Positions 8,205 through 17,915 of a stretch of DNA of 64,000 nt are shown piece by piece. A program made the translations under genes and the position numbers. The stretch's first letter is position 1. Each line of letters begins with the position of its first letter. This DNA is from Thalassotalea mangrovi (lineage in GTDB: Bacteria > Pseudomonadota > Gammaproteobacteria > Enterobacterales > Alteromonadaceae), in the NCBI RefSeq assembly GCF_005116735.1, contig NZ_SWDB01000003.1, positions 182,016 to 246,015 on the forward strand, given 5' to 3'. The notes beneath the pieces are model-generated. The model was not told the DNA's origin. It saw nothing but the letters and a program-made list of their open reading frames with translations, and made no database searches.

Positions 8205-9794
8205 ATGCGTTTGGCGGTGGAATCGGAAGACAGGGTAGGGATGACTCAGGAAATTCTCGCTAAAGTCGCTGATCTTGGGGTTAATCTGGTAGCGATGGAA
8301 GTGACCAAATTTCATACTTATCTGAATCTGGACAACGACCATCTGGATTTGATGCGCGAGTTGCTGGCGATTCCCGGAGTAAAGCAAGTTAACGCAATTG
8401 AATTGCTGCCCGGCGAGCGGACAGCAAAACAATTACAGGCAATGCTGGCAAAAATACCGGAGCCGATACTGGATATTGATCGTGATGGGCGAATATTAAT
8501 GGCTAATCAGTCGGCTCTGGATGCATGGCGACAATATAAGGGGCAGGCAGGTACCAAAGATTTAATTGGCATCATGATCACGTCCTGTATCGAACAGAAG
8601 CTCAGGGTATTCCTGACTGAACAATCGGTTACCCAGGAAATTACTTTTGCTGCCAATCAATATTTCTGTGATATCACCCCGGTAAAAGTGGATGGAAAGG
8701 TTCAGGGGGCGCTACTTGTGCTTCGTTCATTAGCAGATGTGGGCCGCCATTTAGCCGCAACCCAACTGACCGACCGTGGTGGCTTTGATAATATCGTCGG
8801 TCACTCCCTGAAATTAACCCAAGTTATCGAGCAGGCGCGCAAGTTTTCAAACCTTGAATTGCCAGTACTGATTCAGGGCGAAACTGGCACCGGTAAAGAA
8901 CTGCTTGCCAGAGCCATGCATGATAATAGTCGCCGCGCCCGCAAACCATTTCTTGCCATAAACTGTGCCTCACTCGCCGAACATTTACTAGAAAGTGAGT
9001 TATTTGGATACGCTGCAGGGGCGTTCACAGGAGCAACAAGTGGCGGTAAACCAGGATTACTGGAACTTGCCGATGGCGGTACGGTGTTCTTAGATGAAAT
9101 TGCTGAAATGTCGGTTTACCTGCAGGCAAAATTGCTACGCTTTTTGCAGGATTACCGTTTTCGTCGGGTTGGTGGGGTTAAAGAAAAACAGGTTGATGTA
9201 CGGATCATCAGCGCGACCCATGAACCTCTAACCAGTCTGGTTGAAGATAAACAATTTCGGGAAGATCTATTTTATCGCCTCAATGTCCTGAATTTGACGT
9301 TGCCGCCACTGCGGGAACGTTCCGGTGATATTCCTCTTCTGTTAGAGCAGTTTATTAAAAATGCGGCGACGCAAATTAATCAACCATTGCCGACAATTTC
9401 CCCTGAGGTGTTAAAGAAATTACAAAGCTACGATTGGCCGGGAAATGTCCGGCAACTACAAAACACCCTGTTCAGAGCCGTCGCTCTTGCCGAAGGTGGC
9501 GAGATTCGCGATATCTCGTTACAACAAGGTGCACAGGATTCACAACAACATGGTAATACCCGTTATAACGAATCTTTGGATAACTCACCAGCTTTGCCCG
9601 TAACTTCTGAACAAGACGCGAATGCGGTTGATTATCGTGACCTGCATCACGCTCATCAGACTTTTGAAAAACAACTGTTACAGCGCTTGTTGCCCCTTTA
9701 CCCGAGTACCCGAAAGCTGGCCGAACGCCTCGGCGTCTCTCACAACACCATTGCTATAAAGTTAAGACAGCATGGCTTACAAAAAAATCGTTAA
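8205..9794 (+). CDS. tyrR: TyrR/PhhR-family transcriptional regulator of aromatic amino acid metabolism
   Basis: 529 residues. The N-terminal ACT domain begins [14 protein letters not shown], matching TyrR. A PAS domain occupies about 80-190 and an AAA+ domain about 195-430. Walker A is G225-E-T-G-T-G-K231, Walker B is around residues 293-298 (T-V-F-L-D-E), and a complete GAFTGA loop lies at 272-277. The Fis-type helix-turn-helix is at the C-terminus ([15 protein letters not shown]). E. coli TyrR has lost GAFTGA and works with sigma-70; its retention here leaves sigma-54 activation possible, as for PhhR-type relatives. The ATG at 8205 is preferred over an out-of-frame ATG at 8201. Divergent from megL, with the FAH-family gene 10 bases downstream. 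Confidence 0.93.
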   Translation: MRLAVESEDRVGMTQEILAKVADLGVNLVAMEVTKFHTYLNLDNDHLDLMRELLAIPGVKQVNAIELLPGERTAKQLQAMLAKIPEPILDIDRDGRILMANQSALDAWRQYKGQAGTKDLIGIMITSCIEQKLRVFLTEQSVTQEITFAANQYFCDITPVKVDGKVQGALLVLRSLADVGRHLAATQLTDRGGFDNIVGHSLKLTQVIEQARKFSNLELPVLIQGETGTGKELLARAMHDNSRRARKPFLAINCASLAEHLLESELFGYAAGAFTGATSGGKPGLLELADGGTVFLDEIAEMSVYLQAKLLRFLQDYRFRRVGGVKEKQVDVRIISATHEPLTSLVEDKQFREDLFYRLNVLNLTLPPLRERSGDIPLLLEQFIKNAATQINQPLPTISPEVLKKLQSYDWPGNVRQLQNTLFRAVALAEGGEIRDISLQQGAQDSQQHGNTRYNESLDNSPALPVTSEQDANAVDYRDLHHAHQTFEKQLLQRLLPLYPSTRKLAERLGVSHNTIAIKLRQHGLQKNR

Positions 9795-9804
9795 GGAACT
9801 ATCG

Positions 9805-10416
9805 ATGTTAAACAAGATTCAATTCAATAGTCAGCTAATAACCCCATCGAAAATCGTCTGTATTGGGCGTAATTACGTCGACCACATTACCGAGTTGGGG
9901 AATGCAATCCCTAAGGAGATGGTGGTGTTTATGAAACCTAATTCGGCGATAACGCAACAATTAATGGCAACCCATCAAGAACCTTTGCATTTTGAAGCCG
10001 AGTTAGCGTTTTTATACCAAGGCGGGAGGTTTTCTGCGGTAGGCGCTGGCCTAGACCTGACTAAGCGAGGTTTGCAAAACCGTCTAAAAGAAAAGGGCCT
10101 GCCGTGGGAACGGTCAAAAGCGTTCGATGGCTCGGCGCTGTTTAGTGAATTTGTTGCCATTGATTCATTAGATGATCTTAGCATTGAACTGGATATTGAC
10201 GGTGCACCTCGCCAACGCGGAAGTGTGACGATGATGATGTATTCGCCAGACGTTATTCTCAAGCAATTGCAACCGTTTATGACATTGCAGGATGGTGATG
10301 TGGTGATGACCGGCACGCCGAAAGGTGTAGGGGAAGTTAGCAAAGGTTCATTGTTCGAAGCGCGAGTAAAGCAACGCGACAAGCTCTTGGTGACCCAGAC
10401 TTGGAAAGCGCGCTAA
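9805..10416 (+). CDS. Fumarylacetoacetate hydrolase (FAH) family protein
   Basis: 203 residues from the ATG at 9805, which has AAGGAAC upstream; a longer frame overlaps the tyrR end. The N-terminus I-G-R-N-Y-V-D-H, the F-E-A-E-L-A metal-binding segment and the late G-D-V-V-M-T-G-T-P-K-G-V-G motif are characteristic of FAH-fold enzymes (acylpyruvases, oxaloacetate tautomerases, 2-hydroxyhepta-2,4-diene-1,7-dioate isomerases). Substrate unknown. Ten bases behind tyrR on the same strand, so probably co-transcribed, but a role in aromatic breakdown is inference because no other tyrosine catabolic gene is nearby. Confidence 0.88.
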   Translation: MLNKIQFNSQLITPSKIVCIGRNYVDHITELGNAIPKEMVVFMKPNSAITQQLMATHQEPLHFEAELAFLYQGGRFSAVGAGLDLTKRGLQNRLKEKGLPWERSKAFDGSALFSEFVAIDSLDDLSIELDIDGAPRQRGSVTMMMYSPDVILKQLQPFMTLQDGDVVMTGTPKGVGEVSKGSLFEARVKQRDKLLVTQTWKAR

Positions 10417-10436
10417 CATCAAACAACGGATAACAA

Positions 10437-10486
10437 CTTACCGCTTATGGCTTACAGCTTATGACTTACAGCATACAGCTTGCAGC
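10437..10486. repeat. Short degenerate tandem repeat (cttacagcttatg-like)
   Basis: Four imperfect units of about 13 bases built on CTTACAGCTTATG occupy the space between convergent FAH and yciH. No coding or hairpin potential seen. Confidence 0.6.
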
Positions 10487-10518
10487 CAGGAAACCAGATT
10501 AACTACTCTGGTTTCCGC

Positions 10519-10848
10519 CTAACCGCCAATAAACTTTACTTTAAACCCGGATTTTTCCAACTCTACTTTGATGACGTCGCGCTTATCACCTTGAATTTCA
10601 ATAGTCTCATCAACTACAGTGCCACCGGTTCCGCATTTTTGCTTTAACGTTTTCGCCAGTGCTTTTAACTCTTTGGGTGCTAGTCCTAAGCCGGTAATGG
10701 TTACCACGCCTTTACCCTTACGACCCTTGGTTTCCCGTCGCACCCTGGCAATCCCATCGGAAGGCGTGATGGTTGGCTCTTGTGGTTCGTCTTTGATACG
10801 GCCGCCATCGGTAGAAAATACTAATTTTGATAATTGATCACGCATCAT
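10519..10848 (-). CDS. yciH: Sui1/eIF1-like translation factor YciH
   Basis: 109 residues. The C-terminal two thirds is a SUI1 domain: the basic R-R-E-T-K-G-R-K-G-K-G-V-V-T-I patch, then G-L-x-L, then the C-G-T-G-G-T-V segment and a terminal G-D-x-R-D-x-I. The family resembles eukaryotic eIF1 and in bacteria is thought to influence start-site selection and the fidelity of initiation. Length matches E. coli YciH (108). Two adjacent ATGs (10848 and 10845) are both possible. It appears to be a single gene, convergent with FAH and upstream of the etf terminator on the same strand. Confidence 0.93.
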   Translation of the reverse strand: MMRDQLSKLVFSTDGGRIKDEPQEPTITPSDGIARVRRETKGRKGKGVVTITGLGLAPKELKALAKTLKQKCGTGGTVVDETIEIQGDKRDVIKVELEKSGFKVKFIGG

Positions 10849-10919
10849 CTGTTCACTTAATACATTCGGGGGAATAGTTGAGGATTATACCGGCAATGGG
10901 TTTCACTGCCCAGAAACAA

Positions 10920-10945
10920 AAAACACCCGCTTGCGCAGGTGTTTT
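10920..10945 (-). terminator. Terminator downstream of etfA
   Basis: Eight-base stem (AAAACACC / GGTGTTTT) with additional CGC/GCG pairing inside, 25 bases after the etfA stop, with a T run on the minus strand. Confidence 0.8.
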
Positions 10946-10969
10946 ACTCATAACTAGTACAAAGCTGTT

Positions 10970-11896
10970 TTACAGCTTGCTTTCCAACTCTGGTAATACG
11001 TCGAACAGGTCTGCGACTAATCCGTAATCTGCGACCTGGAAGATAGGCGCTTCCGCATCTTTGTTAATGGCAACGATTACTTTCGAGTCTTTCATACCGG
11101 CCAGATGCTGAATCGCACCAGAGATACCTACGGCAATGTACAAGTCAGGCGCAACGATTTTACCAGTCTGACCTACTTGCATGTCGTTTGGCACAAAGCC
11201 TGCGTCAACCGCCGCGCGTGATGCGCCGATAGCAGCACCAAGCTTGTCGGCGATACCTTCCAGTAACTGGAAGTTTTCGCCATTTTGCATACCGCGACCA
11301 CCAGAGATAACCACGGAAGCGGCACCTAAGTCAGGGCGTTCCGACTCAGTAAACTCATCTTTAATGTGGGCAGAAACACCTGCATCAGTGGCATGGCTTA
11401 AAGATTCTATCGTTGCATTGCCGTCGTTAGCTACCGCATCAAATGCTGTTGCTCGCACGGTAATGACTTTTTTGCTATCCAGGCTTTGCACCGTTGCAAT
11501 CGCGTTACCCGCATAAATTGGACGCACAAAGGTATCCGCAGATTCAACCGCAATGATGTCGGAAATTTGCGCCACGTCTAATAAAGCAGCAACGCGAGGC
11601 ATGAAGTTTTTACCTGTGGTGGTTGCACTGGCAAGAATGTAGTCATAATCATTGCTGATTTCATTGACCAGCAGGCTAACATTTTCCGCCAGTTGTTCAG
11701 CATAGGCCGGGTTGTCTGCGACTAATACTTTAGCTACACCATTTGCTTTGGCAGCTTGTTCGGCAACGGCCTGGCAATTGCTACCAGCAACCAATACATC
11801 GATGTTGCCACCAATTTGTTGTGCTGCGCTCAGTGTTTTCAGCGTTTCCGCTTTCAGGCTGTTATTGTCGTGTTCTGCAATTACTAAAATGGCCAT
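10970..11896 (-). CDS. etfA: Electron transfer flavoprotein alpha subunit
   Basis: 308 residues. Forms the FAD-carrying heterodimer with EtfB that takes electrons from acyl-CoA and amino-acid dehydrogenases to ETF-quinone oxidoreductase. The C-terminal FAD domain contains the conserved [22 protein letters not shown] and [15 protein letters not shown] motifs. Its ATG overlaps the etfB stop by one base (TAATG), indicating translational coupling. Confidence 0.97.
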   Translation of the reverse strand: MAILVIAEHDNNSLKAETLKTLSAAQQIGGNIDVLVAGSNCQAVAEQAAKANGVAKVLVADNPAYAEQLAENVSLLVNEISNDYDYILASATTTGKNFMPRVAALLDVAQISDIIAVESADTFVRPIYAGNAIATVQSLDSKKVITVRATAFDAVANDGNATIESLSHATDAGVSAHIKDEFTESERPDLGAASVVISGGRGMQNGENFQLLEGIADKLGAAIGASRAAVDAGFVPNDMQVGQTGKIVAPDLYIAVGISGAIQHLAGMKDSKVIVAINKDAEAPIFQVADYGLVADLFDVLPELESKL

Positions 11897-12645
11897 TAGA
11901 TCACCTTCGCTTCATTTTTTAATTTTTCAACCAGCTCATCCACTGTCTCAACCACAATACCCGCTTCACGTTGTGCCGGCGGCGTAACTTTCAAAAGCTT
12001 AGTGCGAGGTGATAAATCGATTCCTAAATCTGCCGCAGACTTTACATCTAATGGCTTGCGCTTGGCCTTCATGATGTTTGGCAACGATGCGTAGCGAGGT
12101 TCATTAAGGCGTAAATCGGTAGTAATGATAGCCGGAAGGTTTAGGCTAAGGGTTTGTAAACCGCCATCGACTTCACGAGTTACCGAAACCTTTTCACCGT
12201 CAACCACAACTTCAGAGGCAAAAGTGCCTTGGGCATAACCGGTTAATGCAGCCAGCATCTGACCAGTCTGATTATTATCACTATCGATTGCCTGCTTACC
12301 CATCAAGACAATCTGAGGTTGTTCTTCGGCAACGACTTTCTGTAGTAATTTAGCAATGTTAAGCGCGTCCAGGTTGCCTTCCGCTTCAATCTGAATTGCC
12401 CGGTCTGCCCCTAACGCTAAAGCAGTACGCAGTTGTTCCTGGCAGGACTTATCACCGATAGACACGGCAACGATTTCACTGGCAACGCCTTTCTCTTTCA
12501 GGCGAACTGCTTCTTCTACCGCGATTTCACAAAATGGATTAATGGCCATTTTGGTATTGGTTAAGTCAACGTCACTTTGATCGGCTTTAACCCGAACCTT
12601 AACGTTATAGTCAATCACTCGTTTGATTGGCACTAAAATTTTCAT
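11896..12645 (-). CDS. etfB: Electron transfer flavoprotein beta subunit
   Basis: 249 residues beginning [13 protein letters not shown], the usual EtfB start. It has the AMP-binding region G-K-Q-A-I-D-S-D and the C-terminal recognition-loop area [11 protein letters not shown] that contacts dehydrogenases. First gene of etfBA; the ETF-quinone oxidoreductase gene is divergent with 282 bases between, so one control region probably serves the whole ETF pathway. A GTTTGAAAC palindrome at about 12739-12747 in this gap could be an operator for a fatty-acid regulator, but this is speculative. Confidence 0.97.
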   Translation of the reverse strand: MKILVPIKRVIDYNVKVRVKADQSDVDLTNTKMAINPFCEIAVEEAVRLKEKGVASEIVAVSIGDKSCQEQLRTALALGADRAIQIEAEGNLDALNIAKLLQKVVAEEQPQIVLMGKQAIDSDNNQTGQMLAALTGYAQGTFASEVVVDGEKVSVTREVDGGLQTLSLNLPAIITTDLRLNEPRYASLPNIMKAKRKPLDVKSAADLGIDLSPRTKLLKVTPPAQREAGIVVETVDELVEKLKNEAKVI

Positions 12646-12927
12646 ATCAACCCCATGGTGCCTGCGGCACGAATCGTCATTTTTGCAGATAACTTACTTC
12701 ACTTACTGGCTAAATTCAATCAAGTGTTTTAAATTATCGTTTGAAACTTCTTGTTGTGTGCATCAAAGAGTACTTAGGCCGGTTAAAAAGGTCAATGACA
12801 ACCGGGAGCGAAACTGATATTTCGCAATCTCATTAAGTGTTCACGTAGGTTTCCGCACGATAAAGTGGTATAACGTACACAACAAATAAAATGATAATGA
12901 TTACAACGAGTATTTAAGGGGGTTTAC

Positions 12928-14574
12928 GTGGAACGTGAATCAATGGAATTCGATGTCGTGATTGTTGGCGCCGGTCCATCGGGATTATCGGCGGCAATCC
13001 GATTGATGCAGCAAGCCCAGGAAAGCGAACAGGAACTAATGGTCTGTGTTGTAGAAAAAGGCTCGGAAGTCGGAGCTCACATATTATCGGGTGCGGTATT
13101 TGAACCACGCTCGCTGGCAGAGTTATTTCCTAATTACCAGGAGCTTGGCGCGCCACTTAACAGCAAAGTTAACGGCGATGACATTTATTATCTGAGCGGA
13201 GCCGACAAAGGCACCAAGCTGCCGGGGTTTGCGACGCCAAAAACCATGCATAATGATGGTAACTATATTGTTTCAATGGGCAATGTCTGTCGTTGGCTGG
13301 CCGAACAGGCAGAAGCGATGGGAGTCGAAATTTTCCCGGGATTCCCGGCGCAACAGGTTATTTATGAAGATGGTAAGGTTGCCGGCGTCATTACTCAGGA
13401 TATGGGACTGGATCGTGATGGCAATCCAAAGGACTCTTATATGCCCGGTATGGAACTGCGGGCTAAATACACCATCTTTGCTGAAGGCTGCCGCGGCCAT
13501 TTAGGTAAGGAATTGATTGCCAAATTTGCCCTCGATGAAGGTAAGTCGCCGCAGCATTACGGCATAGGCTTTAAAGAAATCTGGGATATCGATCCGGATA
13601 AACATCAGGAAGGCCTGGTGGTACACACAGCGGGCTGGCCACTGTCGGGCGACACCACAGGTGGTGGTTATTTGTATCATGCGGAAAACAATCAGGTATT
13701 TGTTGGTCTTATCGTTGACCTTAACTATTCAAATCCGCATTTAAGTCCGTTTGATGAGTTTCAGCGAATGAAGCATCATCCGGTTTACAAGCAGTACCTT
13801 GACGGTGGTAAGCGGGTGTCATACGGGGCTCGGGCACTGGCAAAAGGTGGATACAACTCGTTGGTGAAAATGACCATGCCGGGTGGCGTCCTGGTGGGTT
13901 GCGACGCCGGCACCATAAACTTCGCCAAAATCAAGGGTAACCATACGGCGATGAAGTCTGGCATGTTAGCGGCAGAAACCATTTTTGCAGCCCTGGCAGC
14001 AGGTGACGAAGGTGGTAATGACTTAACCGCATTTACCGAAAAGTTTGAGTCTTCCTGGTTATATGACGAGCTATACAACAGCCGTAATTTCGGTCCGGCA
14101 ATGCACAAGCTCGGCACCTTTTTTGGTGGCGCCTACAATACCCTGGATCAAAACCTGTTTGGCGGGAAGTTGCCGTTTAATTTTAAAGACGATACTCAGG
14201 ATTACGCACAACTGAAATTAGCCAGCGAAGTGCCGATGATCCATTATCCAAAGCCAGACGGCGTCTTAAGCTTTGATAAATTAAGTTCGGTATTTCTTTC
14301 CAATACCAACCATGAAGAAGAGCAGCCATGTCACCTGCAATTAAAGGATGCGGAAATACCAATCACGGTCAATTGGCCTAAATATGGTGAGCCGGCGCAA
14401 CGTTACTGTCCGGCTGGCGTTTATGAAGTCGAGGAAAGTGATGAGGGCGCGAAATTTGTGATTAATGCACAAAACTGCATTCACTGTAAAACCTGTGATA
14501 TTAAAGACCCAAGTCAGAACATTACCTGGGTGACGCCAGAAGGAACGGGTGGACCGAATTACCCGAATATGTAA
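12928..14574 (+). CDS. Electron transfer flavoprotein-ubiquinone oxidoreductase
   Basis: 548 residues. Membrane-associated flavo-iron-sulfur enzyme feeding electrons from ETF into the quinone pool. The N-terminus has the FAD Rossmann motif V-V-I-V-G-A-G-P-S-G-L-S. The C-terminus has a [4Fe-4S] site: R-Y-C-P-A-G-V-Y-E and, about 25 residues later, C-I-H-C-K-T-C-D-I-K-D-P. The chosen start is GTG at 12928, preceded by AAGGGGG at a good distance; the in-frame ATG at 12943 has no comparable ribosome binding site. Divergent from etfBA, with which it works. Confidence 0.96.
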   Translation: MERESMEFDVVIVGAGPSGLSAAIRLMQQAQESEQELMVCVVEKGSEVGAHILSGAVFEPRSLAELFPNYQELGAPLNSKVNGDDIYYLSGADKGTKLPGFATPKTMHNDGNYIVSMGNVCRWLAEQAEAMGVEIFPGFPAQQVIYEDGKVAGVITQDMGLDRDGNPKDSYMPGMELRAKYTIFAEGCRGHLGKELIAKFALDEGKSPQHYGIGFKEIWDIDPDKHQEGLVVHTAGWPLSGDTTGGGYLYHAENNQVFVGLIVDLNYSNPHLSPFDEFQRMKHHPVYKQYLDGGKRVSYGARALAKGGYNSLVKMTMPGGVLVGCDAGTINFAKIKGNHTAMKSGMLAAETIFAALAAGDEGGNDLTAFTEKFESSWLYDELYNSRNFGPAMHKLGTFFGGAYNTLDQNLFGGKLPFNFKDDTQDYAQLKLASEVPMIHYPKPDGVLSFDKLSSVFLSNTNHEEEQPCHLQLKDAEIPITVNWPKYGEPAQRYCPAGVYEVEESDEGAKFVINAQNCIHCKTCDIKDPSQNITWVTPEGTGGPNYPNM

Positions 14575-14579
14575 CTAAC

Positions 14580-14606
14580 AAAAAAGGCGCGTTTAGCGCC
14601 TTTTTT
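14580..14606 (+). terminator. Terminator after ETF-quinone oxidoreductase
   Basis: Stem AAAAAAGGCGC / GCGCCTTTTTT, 5-base loop, long T run, five bases after the stop. Confidence 0.93.
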
Positions 14607-14744
14607 TTTATGGTGACTAAAATTTCCACAAGGTGACTAGAGGTGTCGAAGGGTGACCAGTTTGTCTCGGGGCTACCTACGAACCTATTAGGAATTGCCT
14701 TAAGGCACCCGAGACCTGAAACCTGAGACCCGAATCCTTGTCTG

Positions 14745-15398
14745 TTAAGGTTGCAGCAAATACGTCTGCCACTGTCCATCTACATTTTCAAAGCACAAGC
14801 GATCATGTAATCGATTCGCCCGGCCTTGCCAGAATTCAATGTAATGTGGAACCACACGATAACCGCCCCAAAATTCCGGTAAAGGCACCTGTTTGCCAGA
14901 AAACTGCTGTTCAAACTGTTTTTCTTTTTGGTGCAATTCGTCTTTGCTGGCGATTTTCTTACTTTGTTTGGATGCCCAGGCGCCGATCTGGCTGCCACGA
15001 CCACGACTGTGGAAGTAGGCTTCGGATTCCTGTGCGGTTATTTTCTCAACCTTCCCTTCAATGCGCACCTGACGTTGTAATACCGCCCAGTGAAACAATA
15101 AAGCTACCTGGTTATTGTCATTTAGTTCCTGGCTTTTGCGACTACCATAGTTGGTATAAAACACAAATCCTTTTTCATCGAAGGATTTTAACAACACCAT
15201 CCTGGAGGAAGGCTGCCCCTCGGCACTACAACTGCTTACCGACATGGCTTCTGGTAATAAAATGCCAGATTTATTGGCATCCTGAAACCAGGTGTCAAAC
15301 AACGCGAATGGAGATTTATCCTGGGGAACGTCAGCCATTGGCATTGCCACGCCCTGGCCAAAGGTGAATAAACAGCGAATTTTTTCTAAAAGAGTCAT
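14745..15398 (-). CDS. pdxH: Pyridoxamine/pyridoxine 5'-phosphate oxidase
   Basis: 217 residues, the usual length. FMN-dependent oxidase producing pyridoxal 5'-phosphate, the cofactor of MegL among others. Visible are the FMN-binding R-M-V-L-L-K and F-Y-T-N-Y-x-S-R-K motifs, then R-Q-V-R-I-E-G and S-R-G-R-G-S-Q-I-G-A-W-A-S. The C-terminal signature is E-F-W-Q-G-R-x-N-R-L-H-D-R. A long antisense reading frame over the same span is a shadow. Between this gene and the ETF-QO terminator lie a few GGTGAC repeats (14611-14660) and a GAAACCTGAGACC stretch shared with the tandem repeats near 28.7 kb. Confidence 0.96.
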   Translation of the reverse strand: MTLLEKIRCLFTFGQGVAMPMADVPQDKSPFALFDTWFQDANKSGILLPEAMSVSSCSAEGQPSSRMVLLKSFDEKGFVFYTNYGSRKSQELNDNNQVALLFHWAVLQRQVRIEGKVEKITAQESEAYFHSRGRGSQIGAWASKQSKKIASKDELHQKEKQFEQQFSGKQVPLPEFWGGYRVVPHYIEFWQGRANRLHDRLCFENVDGQWQTYLLQP

Positions 15399-15707
15399 GG
15401 CGTTAGAAAGTGAGTAAATAATGTCATTTTAACAGCATTGCTGAGTCAGAAGAAATTGTTAATACCATAAATGTGAGGTACACAAGTTTTAACTATTTTC
15501 GTGATTACCGGAGGTATTGCCAGTAAATGCCGAGCGCAGCCAATACGGATGATGAATGAATTAATATCAATTGTATTTCTCTGTAACCTATTAACATTAT
15601 TAGGTTTTATTGCTTTGATTTGGCAAAATCTAAAATCTGTACTGTAATTAAAGTGTCATAAAACAATAATAAACTTGAGATCTTTTTAAGTGCCCCCTTT
15701 ATCTATC
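15399..15707. other. Intergenic region upstream of ppk2
   Basis: AT-rich, no gene, tRNA or clear repeat seen. Presumed to hold the divergent pdxH and ppk2 promoters. Confidence 0.3.
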
Positions 15708-16595
15708 ATGAAACTAAATAGTGTTCATTACATTGAGACGCCCTATGCGGGGATCAGTGAAGCGGACTATCAAATAGAAAAGAAACGCTTACAGGTTGAA
15801 TTGCTGAAAATTCAACAGAGACTCGTTCGCGAGAATCAGCGCCTCGCCATTACATTTGATGGTCGCGATGCGGCAGGTAAAGGTTCTACCATCAAGCGTT
15901 TTACCGAATTTTTAATTCCCAGTTTCTTTGATATTGTTGCCCTTGGTATTCCTACCCCATCGGAGTCAAAATATTGGTTCCGTCGTTACGAAAAACACCT
16001 TCCAAAACCGGGCAAAATCGCCTTTTTCGACCGCTCCTGGTACAACCGCGCGCTGATTGAGCCAGTAATGGGGTACTGTACAGAGCCTCAATATAAATAC
16101 TTTATGAATAAAGTGCTTGATTGGGAGCATAAGCAAATCGATAACGGCCTGTTATTAGTCAAATTCTATCTGTCGGTAGATGAAGAAACCCAGTTACTCA
16201 GGTTTGAAGACCGGATACGAAATCCACTCACCTATTGGAAGTTTTCTGATAATGACCTCAAGGCTCGTAAAAAGTGGAAACTTTATACTGAGTACAAATT
16301 ACAAATGCTGGCAAGTACCTCTTCGGTGAAATCCCCATGGGTTATTGTTCAGGGCAACAAAAAACGCGAGGCACGTTTAACTTGTATGCTACATTTAGTC
16401 AGACTGCTGGGCGAAGATGATTTCACCCCATTAACCGGAGAGCAGATTGTTAAAAATCAGGAAATTGAGGTGGCCGGGGTCAAATTTAAAGGGTTAAGTT
16501 TGCGCCAGATAGCCGTGCTGGAAGAATTGCAGGAGCAGGCCGACAACCTTCAGGGAAGTAGGGAAGAGGACTTTCAGGCCAGTAAAACTGAGTAG
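15708..16595 (+). CDS. Polyphosphate kinase 2 family protein
   Basis: About 295 residues from the ATG at 15708; a GTG at 15690 is also in frame. PPK2 enzymes use polyphosphate to phosphorylate nucleotides. The P-loop G-R-D-A-A-G-K-G-S-T-I-K-R, the F-D-R-S-W-Y-N-R motif and an R-F-x-x-R-x-x-x-P-L lid segment are all present. Class (ADP- or AMP-phosphorylating) is not clear from inspection. The Nudix gene starts 5 bases after its stop, so the two are almost certainly one operon, perhaps linking polyphosphate and nucleotide homeostasis. No ppk1 or ppx lies nearby. Confidence 0.92.
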   Translation: MKLNSVHYIETPYAGISEADYQIEKKRLQVELLKIQQRLVRENQRLAITFDGRDAAGKGSTIKRFTEFLIPSFFDIVALGIPTPSESKYWFRRYEKHLPKPGKIAFFDRSWYNRALIEPVMGYCTEPQYKYFMNKVLDWEHKQIDNGLLLVKFYLSVDEETQLLRFEDRIRNPLTYWKFSDNDLKARKKWKLYTEYKLQMLASTSSVKSPWVIVQGNKKREARLTCMLHLVRLLGEDDFTPLTGEQIVKNQEIEVAGVKFKGLSLRQIAVLEELQEQADNLQGSREEDFQASKTE

Positions 16596-16600
16596 CCATT

Positions 16601-17080
16601 ATGACGTCAGAATCAAAGAAATCGACTTTACGAGAGACTATCGGTCTGCCCACCATCGCTTCTGCCGGTGGTCTGGTATATAACGACTCCCATCACATTT
16701 TGTTAATGTTTAAACGTGGTAAATGGGATATGCCAAAAGGGCGCATCGAAGAAAATCAGGATGTTGCCCTAACCGCCCTGCGGGAGGTTAACGAGGAGAC
16801 GGGACTGGTAATTGATAAGCTGCATATTACCGGCAAACTGGTATCGACCTGGCATACGACACGCCATGGTAATACCAAATACCTGAAAAAAACTCACTGG
16901 TTTTTGATGAAATACAGTGGTGATGATGATGAAACTGCACCGCAGGTGGAAGAGGGTATCATCGAGTGTCGCTGGGTTCACTTGAGCGATTTACCGGAAT
17001 ATCGAGAACTATTGACCGCCCGAGTTAATTATGTGGTGGATTTCTGGCATCAGAATCTCGCCTATGAGCCGAGAAAATAG
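16601..17080 (+). CDS. Nudix hydrolase
   Basis: 159 residues with a complete Nudix box G-R-I-E-E-N-Q-D-V-A-L-T-A-L-R-E-V-N-E-E (fits G-x5-E-x7-R-E-U-x-E-E-x-G-U; T-G-L follows). The segment W-D-M-P-K-G-R just before it and the late C-R-W-V-H-L-S-D-L-P fit small housecleaning pyrophosphohydrolases. Substrate may be a dinucleoside polyphosphate or an oxidised nucleotide; coupling to the PPK2 gene 5 bases upstream hints at nucleotide polyphosphates, which is inference. A weak hairpin at about 17097-17125 (GCAGTTTG / CAAACTGC) follows and may terminate both this operon and the convergent one. Confidence 0.92.
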   Translation: MTSESKKSTLRETIGLPTIASAGGLVYNDSHHILLMFKRGKWDMPKGRIEENQDVALTALREVNEETGLVIDKLHITGKLVSTWHTTRHGNTKYLKKTHWFLMKYSGDDDETAPQVEEGIIECRWVHLSDLPEYRELLTARVNYVVDFWHQNLAYEPRK

Positions 17081-17144
17081 CGCATAAAAAAACAGGGCAG
17101 TTTGCCAACAAGATGACAAACTGCTCTAGATAATCCTCAGATAA

Positions 17145-17912
17145 TTACTTCACGGTCCAGCCGCCATCCAGGACCAGAGCCTGACCAGTCATATTTCGTG
17201 CATTCTTTGAGGCCAGAAATTCAACGGTATGGGCAATTTCCTCAATGTCGATAAAGGACTTTTTCGGCATCGGTTCGAGCATGATTTTATCAATCACGTC
17301 CGCCTCACTCATACCATGTTGTTTGGCCTGGTCGGCGATTTGTTTTTCCACCAGAGCCGTCTTAACGTAAGCCGGACAAATGGTATTAATGGTAATGTCC
17401 GTGTCCGCGGTTTCCAGCGCGATGACTTTTGAAAAACCAATTAAGCCATGCTTGGCAGCCACGTAAGCCGACTTGAATGGTGAAGCAACCAGGCCGTGAA
17501 TCGAGCCGATATTGATGATGCGTCCAAAACCCTGGGCGCGCATTTTTGGCAGCATCCTTTGACAGCTGCGAGTAGGGCCAACTAATAAAACATCTAAAAT
17601 CAGTTGCCATTTATCCATGGGAAAATCTTCCAGTCGCGAGACGTGCTGAATGCCGGCATTATTGACCAGTACATCAATGCGCACGCCATTGAGACTTGCC
17701 ATTAAATTATCTAAATCTTTACTGCTGGTGACATCCAGTGGGTAACCGCTGGCGCTCACCCCGTTTTTTTTGAGTTCAGTCAATGCCTCGTCAACCCGTT
17801 GCTGATTGATATCGGTGATGATCACCTGGTGGCCCTTGAGTCCCATCGACTTTGCGATGCCAAAACCAATTCCGCTGGCGGCACCGGTAATTAAAAAGGT
17901 TTGTGCTGTCAT
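17145..17912 (-). CDS. bdhA: D-3-hydroxybutyrate dehydrogenase (SDR family)
   Basis: 255 residues. Oxidises (R)-3-hydroxybutyrate to acetoacetate with NAD+. It has the short-chain dehydrogenase T-G-A-A-S-G-I-G cofactor loop, N-N-A-G, and the catalytic S137, Y150 and K154. The C-terminal half carries features particular to bacterial 3-hydroxybutyrate dehydrogenases: N-T-I-C-P-A-Y-V-K-T followed by L-V-E-K-Q-I-A-D-Q-A and F-L-A-S-K-N-A-R-N-M-T-G. It starts 3 bases after the stop of the secreted hydrolase gene and is third in the gntP-hydrolase-bdh operon. Confidence 0.9.
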   Translation of the reverse strand: MTAQTFLITGAASGIGFGIAKSMGLKGHQVIITDINQQRVDEALTELKKNGVSASGYPLDVTSSKDLDNLMASLNGVRIDVLVNNAGIQHVSRLEDFPMDKWQLILDVLLVGPTRSCQRMLPKMRAQGFGRIINIGSIHGLVASPFKSAYVAAKHGLIGFSKVIALETADTDITINTICPAYVKTALVEKQIADQAKQHGMSEADVIDKIMLEPMPKKSFIDIEEIAHTVEFLASKNARNMTGQALVLDGGWTVK

Positions 17913-17915
17913 AAA

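Noticed and set aside
14738-15367. 209-codon plus-strand frame
   Set aside because: Lies antisense to pdxH, which is unmistakable; no family resemblance.
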